A program made the position numbers and the translations under genes. A model generated the notes under the pieces. The model had not been told where the DNA came from. It did not search any database and saw only the letters and a program-made list of their open reading frames with translations. DNA of 14,892 bases from Acididesulfobacillus acetoxydans (lineage in GTDB: Bacteria > Bacillota > Desulfitobacteriia > Desulfitobacteriales > Desulfitobacteriaceae): assembly GCF_900016645.1 (NCBI RefSeq), contig NZ_CDGJ01000089.1; one strand, written 5' to 3'. Below, piece after piece: positions 1 to 6,117 of this stretch; positions within the stretch are counted from its first letter, which is position 1; every line of letters starts with the position of its first letter.

Positions 1-318
1 ATCTTGTTTCAACCGGGCTTCTTACTCCGTTTCCACCCGTCCGTGAGGCCTCCCACGGTAAGACGATTCACTTTCATTCCATGTCCCCGCAACATTTACG
101 CTGACGTGTCCGTGTAGCTTTTGGGCTTCAACTTGTATGGCAGTCTTACCCCACATTTCGCGCCTAATATTGTTCGTGTTCCTCGGGGCGGAACTTTGCC
201 GCCGGCTTCCTTCAGATTCCATCTCGCAATGGACACCCTTGCCTTGAGCTAATGGTTGGTCGCTACATACCCCCATAACGGACTTTCACCGTCAAGTTAA
301 TCGTCATGCGTGGCGCAC
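1..318 (-). mobile_element. Group II intron, 5' end (partial; continues beyond left edge)
   Basis: Read on the minus strand, the element starts at 318 with GTGCGCC, the usual 5' end of bacterial group II introns. It continues with GGTGAAAGTCCGTTATGG, an AAGGCAAGGGTGTCC segment and GGAATCTGAAGGAAGC, which I recognise as recurring domain I sequence of reverse-transcriptase-encoding bacterial introns. The minus strand is open over 22-276, but the 84-residue product looks like translated structural RNA and is not called a gene. The intron-encoded protein (LtrA type) and the 3' end would lie outside the window. The 5' exon junction (TTTTCTTG before GTGCGCC) is directly behind the sdh terminator. 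The intron class cannot be decided from this end alone. Confidence 0.78.
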
Positions 319-320
319 CA

Positions 321-347
321 AGAAAAGGGGAGGTATGACACCTCCCC
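321..347 (-). terminator. Rho-independent terminator of the sdhCAB operon
   Basis: On the minus strand the perfect 8-bp stem GGGGAGGT / ACCTCCCC (arms 340-347 and 327-334, 5-base loop) is followed by TTTTCT. It lies 26 bases after the sdhB stop codon, so it should end the sdh transcript. The group II intron begins only three bases after the T-run. Confidence 0.85.
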
Positions 348-373
348 CGGGATTAACGTCACAATAGGCCAAA

Positions 374-1126
374 TTACTTGCGCAACCAACGATTCAGGGC
401 AAATTTGTTGGTCTCCCTGTTCAAATCGGCTATGCTGGTCGTGAGCGGAATATTTTTGGGGCAAGCCCGCACACAGTTCTGGGCATTGCCGCAGTCCGTG
501 ATTCCCCCGTCGTCGAGCAGAGCGGCCAAGCGTTCATGTTTGTTCATCTCTCCCGTCGGATGAGCATTAAAGAGACGGACTTGCGAAATAGCGGCCGGGC
601 CGATGAATTTAGAGCGGGAATTGACTTGCGGGCAGGCCTCCATACAGCAGCCGCAGGTCATACATTTGGAAAGTTCGTAGGCCCATTGGCGTTTTATTTC
701 AGCCATGCGCGGTCCCGGCCCCAAATCATAGGTACCGTCAATCGGAATCCAGGCATGCACTTTCTTCAGGTTATCGAACATGATCTGGCGGTCAACCATG
801 AGATCCCGGACGAGCGGAAACTTGGTCAGGGGTTCCAATACGATCGGCTGTTCGAGCTGGTCGATCAAAGCTGAGCAAGCTTGCCGCGCCTGTCCGTTGA
901 TGTTCATGCTGCAGGCTCCGCAAACCTCTTCCAGGCAATTGCACTCCCAGACGACGGCTGTCGTTTTCTTGCCGTCCGCTGTCACCGGGTTCTTCTGAAT
1001 CTCCATCAGACAGGAGATGACATTCATTTTCGGGTGATACTCTATGGTGAATTCCTCCCAGCGGGACGGCTTACCCGGCCCGTCCTGGCGACGAATTTTC
1101 AAGCGGATTTCTTTATTCTCAGCCAT
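374..1126 (-). CDS. sdhB: Succinate dehydrogenase / fumarate reductase iron-sulfur subunit
   Basis: This is the electron-transfer subunit of complex II, carrying electrons between the flavoprotein and the membrane cytochrome b on the cytoplasmic face. The 250-residue length fits the family. A [2Fe-2S] site is visible as C64-x4-C69-x2-C72 with C84. The [4Fe-4S] site is C155-x2-C158-x2-C161-x3-C165-P, and the [3Fe-4S] site is C212-x5-C218-x3-C222-P. The sequence resembles the Bacillus-type (succinate:menaquinone) SdhB more than the E. coli form. The ATG is preceded by GGAGGG with 7-base spacing, and the gap to the sdhA stop is 17 bases, so it is the last gene of sdhCAB. Whether the complex runs as succinate oxidase or fumarate reductase cannot be read from sequence. 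Confidence 0.96.
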   Translation of the reverse strand: MAENKEIRLKIRRQDGPGKPSRWEEFTIEYHPKMNVISCLMEIQKNPVTADGKKTTAVVWECNCLEEVCGACSMNINGQARQACSALIDQLEQPIVLEPLTKFPLVRDLMVDRQIMFDNLKKVHAWIPIDGTYDLGPGPRMAEIKRQWAYELSKCMTCGCCMEACPQVNSRSKFIGPAAISQVRLFNAHPTGEMNKHERLAALLDDGGITDCGNAQNCVRACPKNIPLTTSIADLNRETNKFALNRWLRK

Positions 1127-1143
1127 CTCTATCCCTCCCCCTC

Positions 1144-2877
1144 TTAATCCACATCGTAGTGGCGCGCCCGCGGCGGAATCAAGGAAACGTCAACCGGTTC
1201 ATAACTGAACTCCGGCCCCTTGGGCGTCCAAGTCGCGAGCGTCGTCTTCAGCCAGTTCGCGTCGTCGCGTTCCGGATAGTCCGGTTTGTAGTGGGCTCCC
1301 CGGCTCTCATTGCGGCGCAAGGCCCCTAAAGTAATCACCCTGGCCAACTCCATCATATTCCAGAGCTGCCGGGTGAAAGGAGCTATCTGTGAACTCCAAA
1401 CCACCGGATCATCGGCCCCGATATTCTGCCAGCGTTTCATCATTTCCTGCAAGCGGCGATCCGTTTCCTCTAACTTGTCATTGTAACGCACCACCGTCAC
1501 ATTCTCAGTCATCAGTTCGCCCAGTTCTTTGTGCAGGAGATAGGGGTTTTCATGACCGTGCATGTTCAGGATCCGGGCCCATTTCTCCTCTTGGCGTTTC
1601 TTCTCCTTTTGAAAAGCCGGTTCATCCGCGCTTGGCGTTTTGATTTTATTCTTACTCACATATTCCAGACTCTTCGGTCCGGAGACCATACCGGCATAAA
1701 TGGCGGATACAAGGGAATTCGCCCCCAGGCGGTTGGCCCCATGATACTGGTATTCACATTCCCCGGCCGCAAAAAGGCCGGGAATATTGGTCATCTGGTC
1801 ATAGTCGACCCAGAGGCCTCCCATCGAATAGTGAACGGCCGGGAAAATGCGCATAGGAACTTTTTTCGGGTCGTCCCCGACAAACTTCTCGTAAATCTCG
1901 AGAATCCCACCCAATTTGACTTCCAGTTCATGGGGATCCTTATGCGAAAGATCCAAATAAACCATATTCTCACCGTTCACGCCCAGACCTTGGTCAAAAA
2001 CCACATGATAGATGGCTCTGGTCGCGATATCGCGCGGAACCAGGTTTCCGTAAGCCGGGTACATCTCCTCTAGGAAATACCACGGTTTGCCGTCCTTATA
2101 CGTCCAAATCCGCCCGCCTTCGCCGCGGGCCGACTCTGACATCAGACGAAGTTTATCCTCACCCGGAATGGCCGTGGGGTGAATTTGAATGAACTCCCCG
2201 TTGGCATATTTGACTCCCTGCTGATAGAGCAGAGAAGCGGCAGAGCCCGTATTAATCGTCGAATTTGTACTCTTGCCGAAGATCATGCCGTTGCCGCCGG
2301 TGGCGATAATCACCGCGTCGGCGGCAAAGGCCTCGATGCTCATGTCGCGCAGATTCTGGGCGACGATCCCCCGGCAGATGCCGTCGTCAATCACTGCGGC
2401 AAGGAATTCCCAAAACTCGTGTTTCTTGACCAACCCTTCCACTTCATAGCGGCGAACTTGCTCGTCCAAGGCATAGAGGAGCTGCTGCCCGGTCGTTGCT
2501 CCGGCAAAAGCCGTCCGGTGCCGCTTTGTGCCGCCAAAACGCCGGAAGTCCAAAAGTCCTTCGGGGGTCCGGTTGAACATAACGCCCATGCGGTCCATCA
2601 AATGAATAATGTTCGGTGCCGCCTCACACATCGCCTTGACCGGCGGCTGGTTAGCCAGAAAATCCCCGCCGTAAACCGTATCATCAAAATGCTCCCAGGG
2701 CGAATCTCCCTCTCCTTTGGTGTTGACCGCTCCGTTGATGCCTCCTTGGGCGCAGACGGAGTGAGATCTCTTTACGGGGACCAAAGAAAACAAGTCGACC
2801 GAGGAGCCCTCTTCCGCTATTTTTATCGCCGCCATTAAGCCCGCCAAGCCACCGCCGACGATGATAACCTTGCTCAT
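1144..2877 (-). CDS. sdhA: Succinate dehydrogenase / fumarate reductase flavoprotein subunit
   Basis: This is the catalytic subunit interconverting succinate and fumarate with covalently bound FAD. It has the N-terminal dinucleotide-binding VIIVGGGLAGL, SHSVCAQGG with the histidine that carries FAD (H39), IHPTA around residue 234, SARGEGG with a probable substrate/proton-shuttle arginine (R251), and PRDIATRAIY. The C-terminal capping region ends in a Bacillus-type tail; 577 residues is normal. Two ATGs occur six bases apart (2883 and 2877). AAGGAG lies 7 bases before the second but only 1 base before the first, so I take 2877. The protein is soluble and relies on SdhC for membrane anchoring. 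A 13-base tandem repeat array fills the spacer between sdhC and this gene. Confidence 0.97.
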   Translation of the reverse strand: MSKVIIVGGGLAGLMAAIKIAEEGSSVDLFSLVPVKRSHSVCAQGGINGAVNTKGEGDSPWEHFDDTVYGGDFLANQPPVKAMCEAAPNIIHLMDRMGVMFNRTPEGLLDFRRFGGTKRHRTAFAGATTGQQLLYALDEQVRRYEVEGLVKKHEFWEFLAAVIDDGICRGIVAQNLRDMSIEAFAADAVIIATGGNGMIFGKSTNSTINTGSAASLLYQQGVKYANGEFIQIHPTAIPGEDKLRLMSESARGEGGRIWTYKDGKPWYFLEEMYPAYGNLVPRDIATRAIYHVVFDQGLGVNGENMVYLDLSHKDPHELEVKLGGILEIYEKFVGDDPKKVPMRIFPAVHYSMGGLWVDYDQMTNIPGLFAAGECEYQYHGANRLGANSLVSAIYAGMVSGPKSLEYVSKNKIKTPSADEPAFQKEKKRQEEKWARILNMHGHENPYLLHKELGELMTENVTVVRYNDKLEETDRRLQEMMKRWQNIGADDPVVWSSQIAPFTRQLWNMMELARVITLGALRRNESRGAHYKPDYPERDDANWLKTTLATWTPKGPEFSYEPVDVSLIPPRARHYDVD

Positions 2878-2900
2878 TGCCATTCTCCTTTCTATCCTGC

Positions 2901-3002
2901 CTCATTTCCAATCTCATTTCAGAATCTCATTTCAGAATCTCATTTCAGAATCTCATCTCGGAATCTCAATCTCGGAATCTTCTCTCGGAATCTCATCTCA
3001 GA
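2901..3002. repeat. 13-bp tandem repeat array between sdhC and sdhA
   Basis: About eight units of the form ctcatttcagaat (plus strand) run head to tail. The three units from 2913 to 2951 are identical; variants follow with ctcatctcggaat (2952), a 14-base unit (2965), cttctctcggaat (2979) and a partial unit. The sdhC stop codon (2993-2995) falls in the last unit, so the array extends into the end of sdhC. It ends before the sdhA ribosome binding site. Confidence 0.9.
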
Positions 3003-3604
3003 AAAGCACTTAGGTCCGCTAAACCGACTACTGACATAACGACAAACAAGAAACCGCAAACGTACGACCAAATCTTTTGTGAACGGGGGCCGATCGTCAA
3101 TCCCCAAGTAATGGCAAAAGCCCAGAGTCCGTTCATGAAGTGGAACACCGCCAGCACTATACCCACGGCATAAAAAGCCAGGCCCCAGGGGTTTGCCACG
3201 AAATGCTGCAGGGCGGCAAAATTCGCTTGACCGAAACGGAGGGCGGAAACGTGGACCAGTATAAAAATAACCGTATAAAGCCCGGATATCCTTTGCAGAA
3301 TGTAAAACCAGTTCCTGGCGTAACCGTAGCGCAAGACATTGCTTTGCCCGGTGTAGACAACCCAAGCCCCGTAAACCGCATGCAAAGTGATCGGAATAAA
3401 AATGACCACCAACTCGACGACGATAATCCCGGGAAAATGCCTCATCGTTTCAATAACACGGTCATAAGCGGCCGGCCCGCTCCGGGCCGTGAGATTGAGA
3501 AGCAGGTGAAACGTAAGAAAAACTCCGATGGGCAACAGACCCAACAATGAATGAACGCGGCGAATGAGAAAATGATAGGGACTCTGGCTCTGCACAGTAC
3601 TCAA
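2993..3604 (-). CDS. sdhC: Succinate dehydrogenase cytochrome b558 membrane subunit
   Basis: This is the single membrane anchor of a Bacillus-type complex II; it binds heme b and exchanges electrons with the quinone pool. Five hydrophobic segments are visible in 203 residues (about 20-40, 60-83, 105-125, 140-168 and 178-200). Histidines at 33, 75, 118 and 155 sit where the di-heme family has its axial ligands. The reading frame is open up to an ATG at 3733, but that 43-residue extension is not hydrophobic, spans the sigma-54 promoter and lacks a ribosome site. GGAGAGG five bases before a TTG at 3604 gives a start matching the family length of about 202 residues. It is the first gene of sdhCAB, behind a sigma-54 promoter. 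Succinate oxidation by menaquinone in such complexes is energetically uphill and is normally driven by the proton gradient. Confidence 0.93.
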   Translation of the reverse strand: MSTVQSQSPYHFLIRRVHSLLGLLPIGVFLTFHLLLNLTARSGPAAYDRVIETMRHFPGIIVVELVVIFIPITLHAVYGAWVVYTGQSNVLRYGYARNWFYILQRISGLYTVIFILVHVSALRFGQANFAALQHFVANPWGLAFYAVGIVLAVFHFMNGLWAFAITWGLTIGPRSQKIWSYVCGFLFVVMSVVGLADLSAFLR

Positions 3605-3646
3605 AATAACCTCTCCTTTCTTTTTCTGGGTATACGGCGCTATTCT

Positions 3647-3663
3647 AGCAATTAGTGTGCCAA
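3647..3663 (-). promoter_or_regulatory. Sigma-54 (-24/-12) promoter of sdhCAB
   Basis: The minus strand reads TTGGCACACTAATTGCT. This matches the sigma-54 consensus YTGGCACRNNNNTTGCW at every fixed position, with the GG and GC elements separated by the required 10 bases. Transcription would begin near 3636, giving a leader of about 32 bases that contains the ribosome site of sdhC. No comparable sigma-A promoter was found in the gap. The adjacent gene encodes a sigma-54 activator. Confidence 0.88.
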
Positions 3664-3745
3664 GAGAAACTGATTTGTCTATATTCAGAAAACGCCCGAA
3701 GTTACCCGCTTGTCCCCGATCGTGTGAAATCAACTAAGCGACTGT

Positions 3746-3804
3746 TCTTGTCATCTCTTATCGTCTTTCTAGAATCCAGACAAGATCTTTCTATTTTATA
3801 GAAA
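3746..3804. promoter_or_regulatory. Candidate upstream activator sites for the sdh promoter
   Basis: A perfect palindrome TTTCTAT-ttt-ATAGAAA lies at 3788-3804, about 125 bases upstream of the -24 element, a normal distance for an enhancer-binding protein. A related TTTCTAGAA occurs at 3766-3774, and TCTTGTC (3746-3752) is inverted as GACAAGA at 3779-3785. I infer these as binding sites of the neighbouring activator; sequence alone does not prove it. Confidence 0.5.
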
Positions 3805-3985
3805 ACTACCTCCCTGACTGTTTTTATTTAGTTTCTTTTTTGTCTTTACTTTTTCTCTATTTTTCCTATTTTGTTCTTTATTTATCTCTACTTTTTTATT
3901 TATTTATCTCTACTTTTTTCTTTAGTTTTTATCTTTATTTTAAGTCATTTTCATTTTAAGTCATTTTCATTTTAAGTCATTTTAC
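3805..3985. repeat. A/T-rich, strand-skewed region with two tandem repeat families
   Basis: This stretch between the activator gene and the sdh regulatory sites is almost pure pyrimidine/T on the plus strand and purine/A on the minus strand. It holds an exact 21-base duplication at 3877-3897 and 3899-3919 (unit tttatttatctctactttttt minus one base of display). Three 16-base copies of attttaagtcattttc follow at 3937-3984, the last ending in a. No open frame of note and no terminator is seen. Repeated A-tracts suggest bent or flexible DNA. Confidence 0.85.
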
Positions 3986-4019
3986 GATCAAGCCTTATAG
4001 GCGCTCACCTTTTCCTTTC

Positions 4020-5711
4020 TCAGGTAATTATTTTCAGTTTGTTGTACAAGGTGGCGAGGGAAATATTGAGGGTTTGGGCGGCTTTCTTCTTTCCCTCCAC
4101 CGAATCGCCGTAGCGTTGGACGGCCAAGCGGACCATCCGTTTCTCCATTTCCTCCAACGGCATCAGTTCTCCCAAAGGTGCTGATTCGCCCGCGGCGGGC
4201 GGCTCCACCAGGTTGAGCAGGTGTTTGCGGGTAATAATGTCTTCTTCGACCGTCACCATGGCCCGCTCAATTACGTTCTGCAGTTCTCTCACATTGCCGG
4301 GCCAGTCATAATTGAGCAGCAGCTGTTCGGCCTGAGCCGTTAAACCGCTGACCTTCTTCCCGAATTTGCGGTTGAACTTGAGCACCAGGGAATGGACATA
4401 GGCCGGAATGTCGTCTTTGTGCTTGCGCAGGGGGGGCAGGCGCAATTCGACCACATTTAGACGGTAATATAAGTCCTCGCGAAAATCGCCCTTCTTTACC
4501 ATCTCCTTCAGCATGCGATTGGTCGCCGCGATAATTCGCACGTCCACTTTAATGGTCTGCGTACCGCCGACTCGCTCAAACTCCATATCCTGGAGCACGC
4601 GCAACAGTTTAGCCTGCAGGTGCAAGTTCATGTCCCCTATTTCGTCCAGGAAAATCGTCCCTCCGTTGGCCAGCTCCATCTTCCCCAATTTTGTTTTAAG
4701 AGCCCCGGTAAAAGCGCCTTTTTCATGCCCGAAAAACTCGCTCTCCAAGAGGGTTTCGGGAATGGCCGCACAGTTGACCTTGACAAACGGTTTATCCCGG
4801 CGTTGACTGGCCGCGTGAATGGCGTGGGCAAAGAGTTCTTTGCCGGTCCCGCTTTCACCCGAGATGAGGACGGTCGAGTCGCTCTTGGCCGCTTTGGCCG
4901 CCAAATCCAAAGCCTTCTCGAACTCCGGGTGGCTGCCGAGAATATCATCAAAAGTGTACATACTGGTCGTGATTTGGTTAATTCTCGTTTTCAGCTCGTC
5001 GATAACTTGGTTGGAAGCCTGAAGCTGCTCCATCAGTTTGTAGATATCGGTCAAGGGCTGAAAAACGACGACAGCGCCTTCCAGGCGCCCGTCGACAACG
5101 ATGGGCGAGGCATTGGAGACGACCTCCACATCCGACCCTCCGACCCGCGAGCGATGGGCAAAAATAGGCTCATGTGTCCTTAAAGCGCGGGCCAGAGCGC
5201 CGTTAGGCGAGGCCTCGAAGATGTTCTGGCCGATGCGCTCTTTGGAGGAAACTCCGGTTACCCGACTGAAGGACGGGTTGACGAAACGGATCGTTCCGTC
5301 GCTGGTGGCAAATTCTATGGCCTCCTGAACGGAATTCAGAATCGCATCCAATTCTCCTTTCAACCGTTTCATTTCCGAGAGTTGCTCTTTTTCCTCGATG
5401 ATATGCATCATCAGGTTGGCCCCTACCGCCTCCAGCAGGGCCGTATGCCGGTCCTTGTGCAGATTAATCCGCTGCCGTACTTCTTCTTTTCCGGTAGCCT
5501 CGATAATCAAGCTCAAGCCCGGAACGGCACACAGTTCTTCCAGCGACAGACTGGTCGCCACCCCGTCCTGTCTGGCCAAGATCAAGGCCGGAGCATTCGG
5601 TAAAATATCGCAGACCATGGATATTTCCACCTGCTCAATATCTTTCAAAGTTTTATAAAGAGAACTACCCCCTTTTCCTCCGCCCACGATTCCAATTTTT
5701 ACGAGGCCCAC
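4020..5711 (-). CDS. Sigma-54-dependent transcriptional activator with N-terminal Rossmann and PAS domains
   Basis: This is a bacterial enhancer-binding protein that uses ATP to open sigma-54 promoters. From a GTG start at 5711 it has 563 residues. Residues 3-100 form a Rossmann-like fold (KIGIVGGGKGG, then an acidic residue in VCD at the end of the second strand). A short helix joins it to a PAS domain (about 120-228) and a coiled linker (about 228-250). The AAA+ domain has Walker A GESGTGKE (285-292), an intact GAFTGA (332-337), Walker B TIFLDE (352-357) and REDLYYRLNV arginines. A Fis-type helix-turn-helix ends the protein (about 541-560). The frame stays open to 5882, but that stretch is low-quality and overlaps leader structures; AAGGAGG before the GTG supports the shorter start, although spacing is long (about 11 bases). 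It lies directly upstream of a sigma-54 promoter for sdhCAB, its likely target. Confidence 0.93.
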   Translation of the reverse strand: MGLVKIGIVGGGKGGSSLYKTLKDIEQVEISMVCDILPNAPALILARQDGVATSLSLEELCAVPGLSLIIEATGKEEVRQRINLHKDRHTALLEAVGANLMMHIIEEKEQLSEMKRLKGELDAILNSVQEAIEFATSDGTIRFVNPSFSRVTGVSSKERIGQNIFEASPNGALARALRTHEPIFAHRSRVGGSDVEVVSNASPIVVDGRLEGAVVVFQPLTDIYKLMEQLQASNQVIDELKTRINQITTSMYTFDDILGSHPEFEKALDLAAKAAKSDSTVLISGESGTGKELFAHAIHAASQRRDKPFVKVNCAAIPETLLESEFFGHEKGAFTGALKTKLGKMELANGGTIFLDEIGDMNLHLQAKLLRVLQDMEFERVGGTQTIKVDVRIIAATNRMLKEMVKKGDFREDLYYRLNVVELRLPPLRKHKDDIPAYVHSLVLKFNRKFGKKVSGLTAQAEQLLLNYDWPGNVRELQNVIERAMVTVEEDIITRKHLLNLVEPPAAGESAPLGELMPLEEMEKRMVRLAVQRYGDSVEGKKKAAQTLNISLATLYNKLKIIT

Positions 5712-5733
5712 CTTTCCGGACACCTCCTTACTG

Positions 5734-5797
5734 AAAAAAAACACGCGCACCACTCGCCGCCCCGGGGGACGTATCAAGGAAGCGAGTGCCCGGGGCG
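5734..5797 (-). promoter_or_regulatory. Leader with overlapping complementary pairs and U-run before the activator gene
   Basis: On the minus-strand RNA the order is A CGCCCCGGG (5797-5789), B CACTCGC (5788-5782), A' CCCGGGGCG (5766-5758), B' GCGAGTG (5757-5751), then eight Ts (5741-5734) and the AGGAGG of the activator gene (5728-5723). A pairs perfectly with A' (9 bp) and B with B' (7 bp). Because the pairs interleave they are either mutually exclusive or a knotted fold. This resembles an attenuator or translational switch, but no known riboswitch class was recognised. Confidence 0.45.
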
Positions 5798-5809
5798 TTG
5801 TGCCGCCCC

Positions 5810-5875
5810 CTAAAAGATCCCGGGGGGTTCCCCGCTGAAACATCCCGGGGCCTTTTCTAAAAAGAATATGGACAT
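5810..5875 (-). CDS. Possible 21-residue leader peptide upstream of the activator
   Basis: An ATG at 5875 has a good ribosome site (GGAGGG, 8 bases upstream) and opens a 21-residue frame, MSIFFLEKAPGCFSGEPPGIF, ending at a TAG. It stops 12 bases before the interleaved complementary pairs in front of the activator gene, the position expected of a leader peptide coupled to attenuation. The product resembles no family I know. The same bases are also in the open N-terminal extension of the activator frame, read in a different frame. Coding status is speculative. Confidence 0.3.
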   Translation of the reverse strand: MSIFFLEKAPGCFSGEPPGIF

Positions 5876-5953
5876 AGGCCAAGCCCTCCGTTGTGCGTTC
5901 TCTTTTTAGAATTTACTAAGATATTCGCCCCGGAAACAGGATTTCCTGCTTGT

Positions 5954-5974
5954 TTTCTATCTTCTATAAAGAAA
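5954..5974. promoter_or_regulatory. Possible activator binding site upstream of its own gene
   Basis: The plus strand reads TTTCTAT at 5954-5960 followed by ctt and CTATAAAGAAA. The first half is identical to the TTTCTAT arm of the palindrome upstream of sdhC, and the second half is an imperfect copy of its partner. The 406-base gap 5712-6117 otherwise holds the leader structures described separately and a GC-rich stretch behind the PHP gene; no clear terminator or sigma-A promoter was found in it. Confidence 0.3.
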
Positions 5975-6117
5975 TACCCGAAAAATATTTTTTCACGCCA
6001 CGGCTTGCCAGACCATGCATCGTGAGATCGTGCTTTGGTGAGTACGAAACGTATCTTAGGGGAGCACGCTGCTTACTCCTCCGGCTTGGGCCGGGACGCC
6101 CGCTTGGGCGCGCCCTG

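Noticed and set aside
22..276. 84-residue minus-strand open frame at the left edge
   Set aside because: It lies inside the recognisable domain I sequence of the group II intron and shows structural-RNA motifs, not a protein family.
2179..2838. 219-residue plus-strand open frame across sdhA
   Set aside because: It is antisense to the well-supported sdhA, has no ribosome site of note and no family resemblance.
2901..3002. CRISPR-like array
   Set aside because: The 13-base units are contiguous with no spacers, so this is a simple tandem repeat.
3605..3733. Longer SdhC start at 3733
   Set aside because: It would add 43 non-membrane residues, encode across the sigma-54 promoter, and lacks a ribosome site; the TTG at 3604 has one and gives the family length.
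3795..3800. TATAAA on the minus strand as a sigma-A -10 for sdh
   Set aside because: It is the centre of the palindrome, has no acceptable -35 at 16-18 bases, and lies far from the start; the sigma-54 element is a full match.
5712..5882. Longer activator start at 5882
   Set aside because: The extension is arginine/proline/glycine-rich, overlaps leader hairpins and precedes a clear AAGGAGG; the Rossmann strand starts just after the GTG at 5711.
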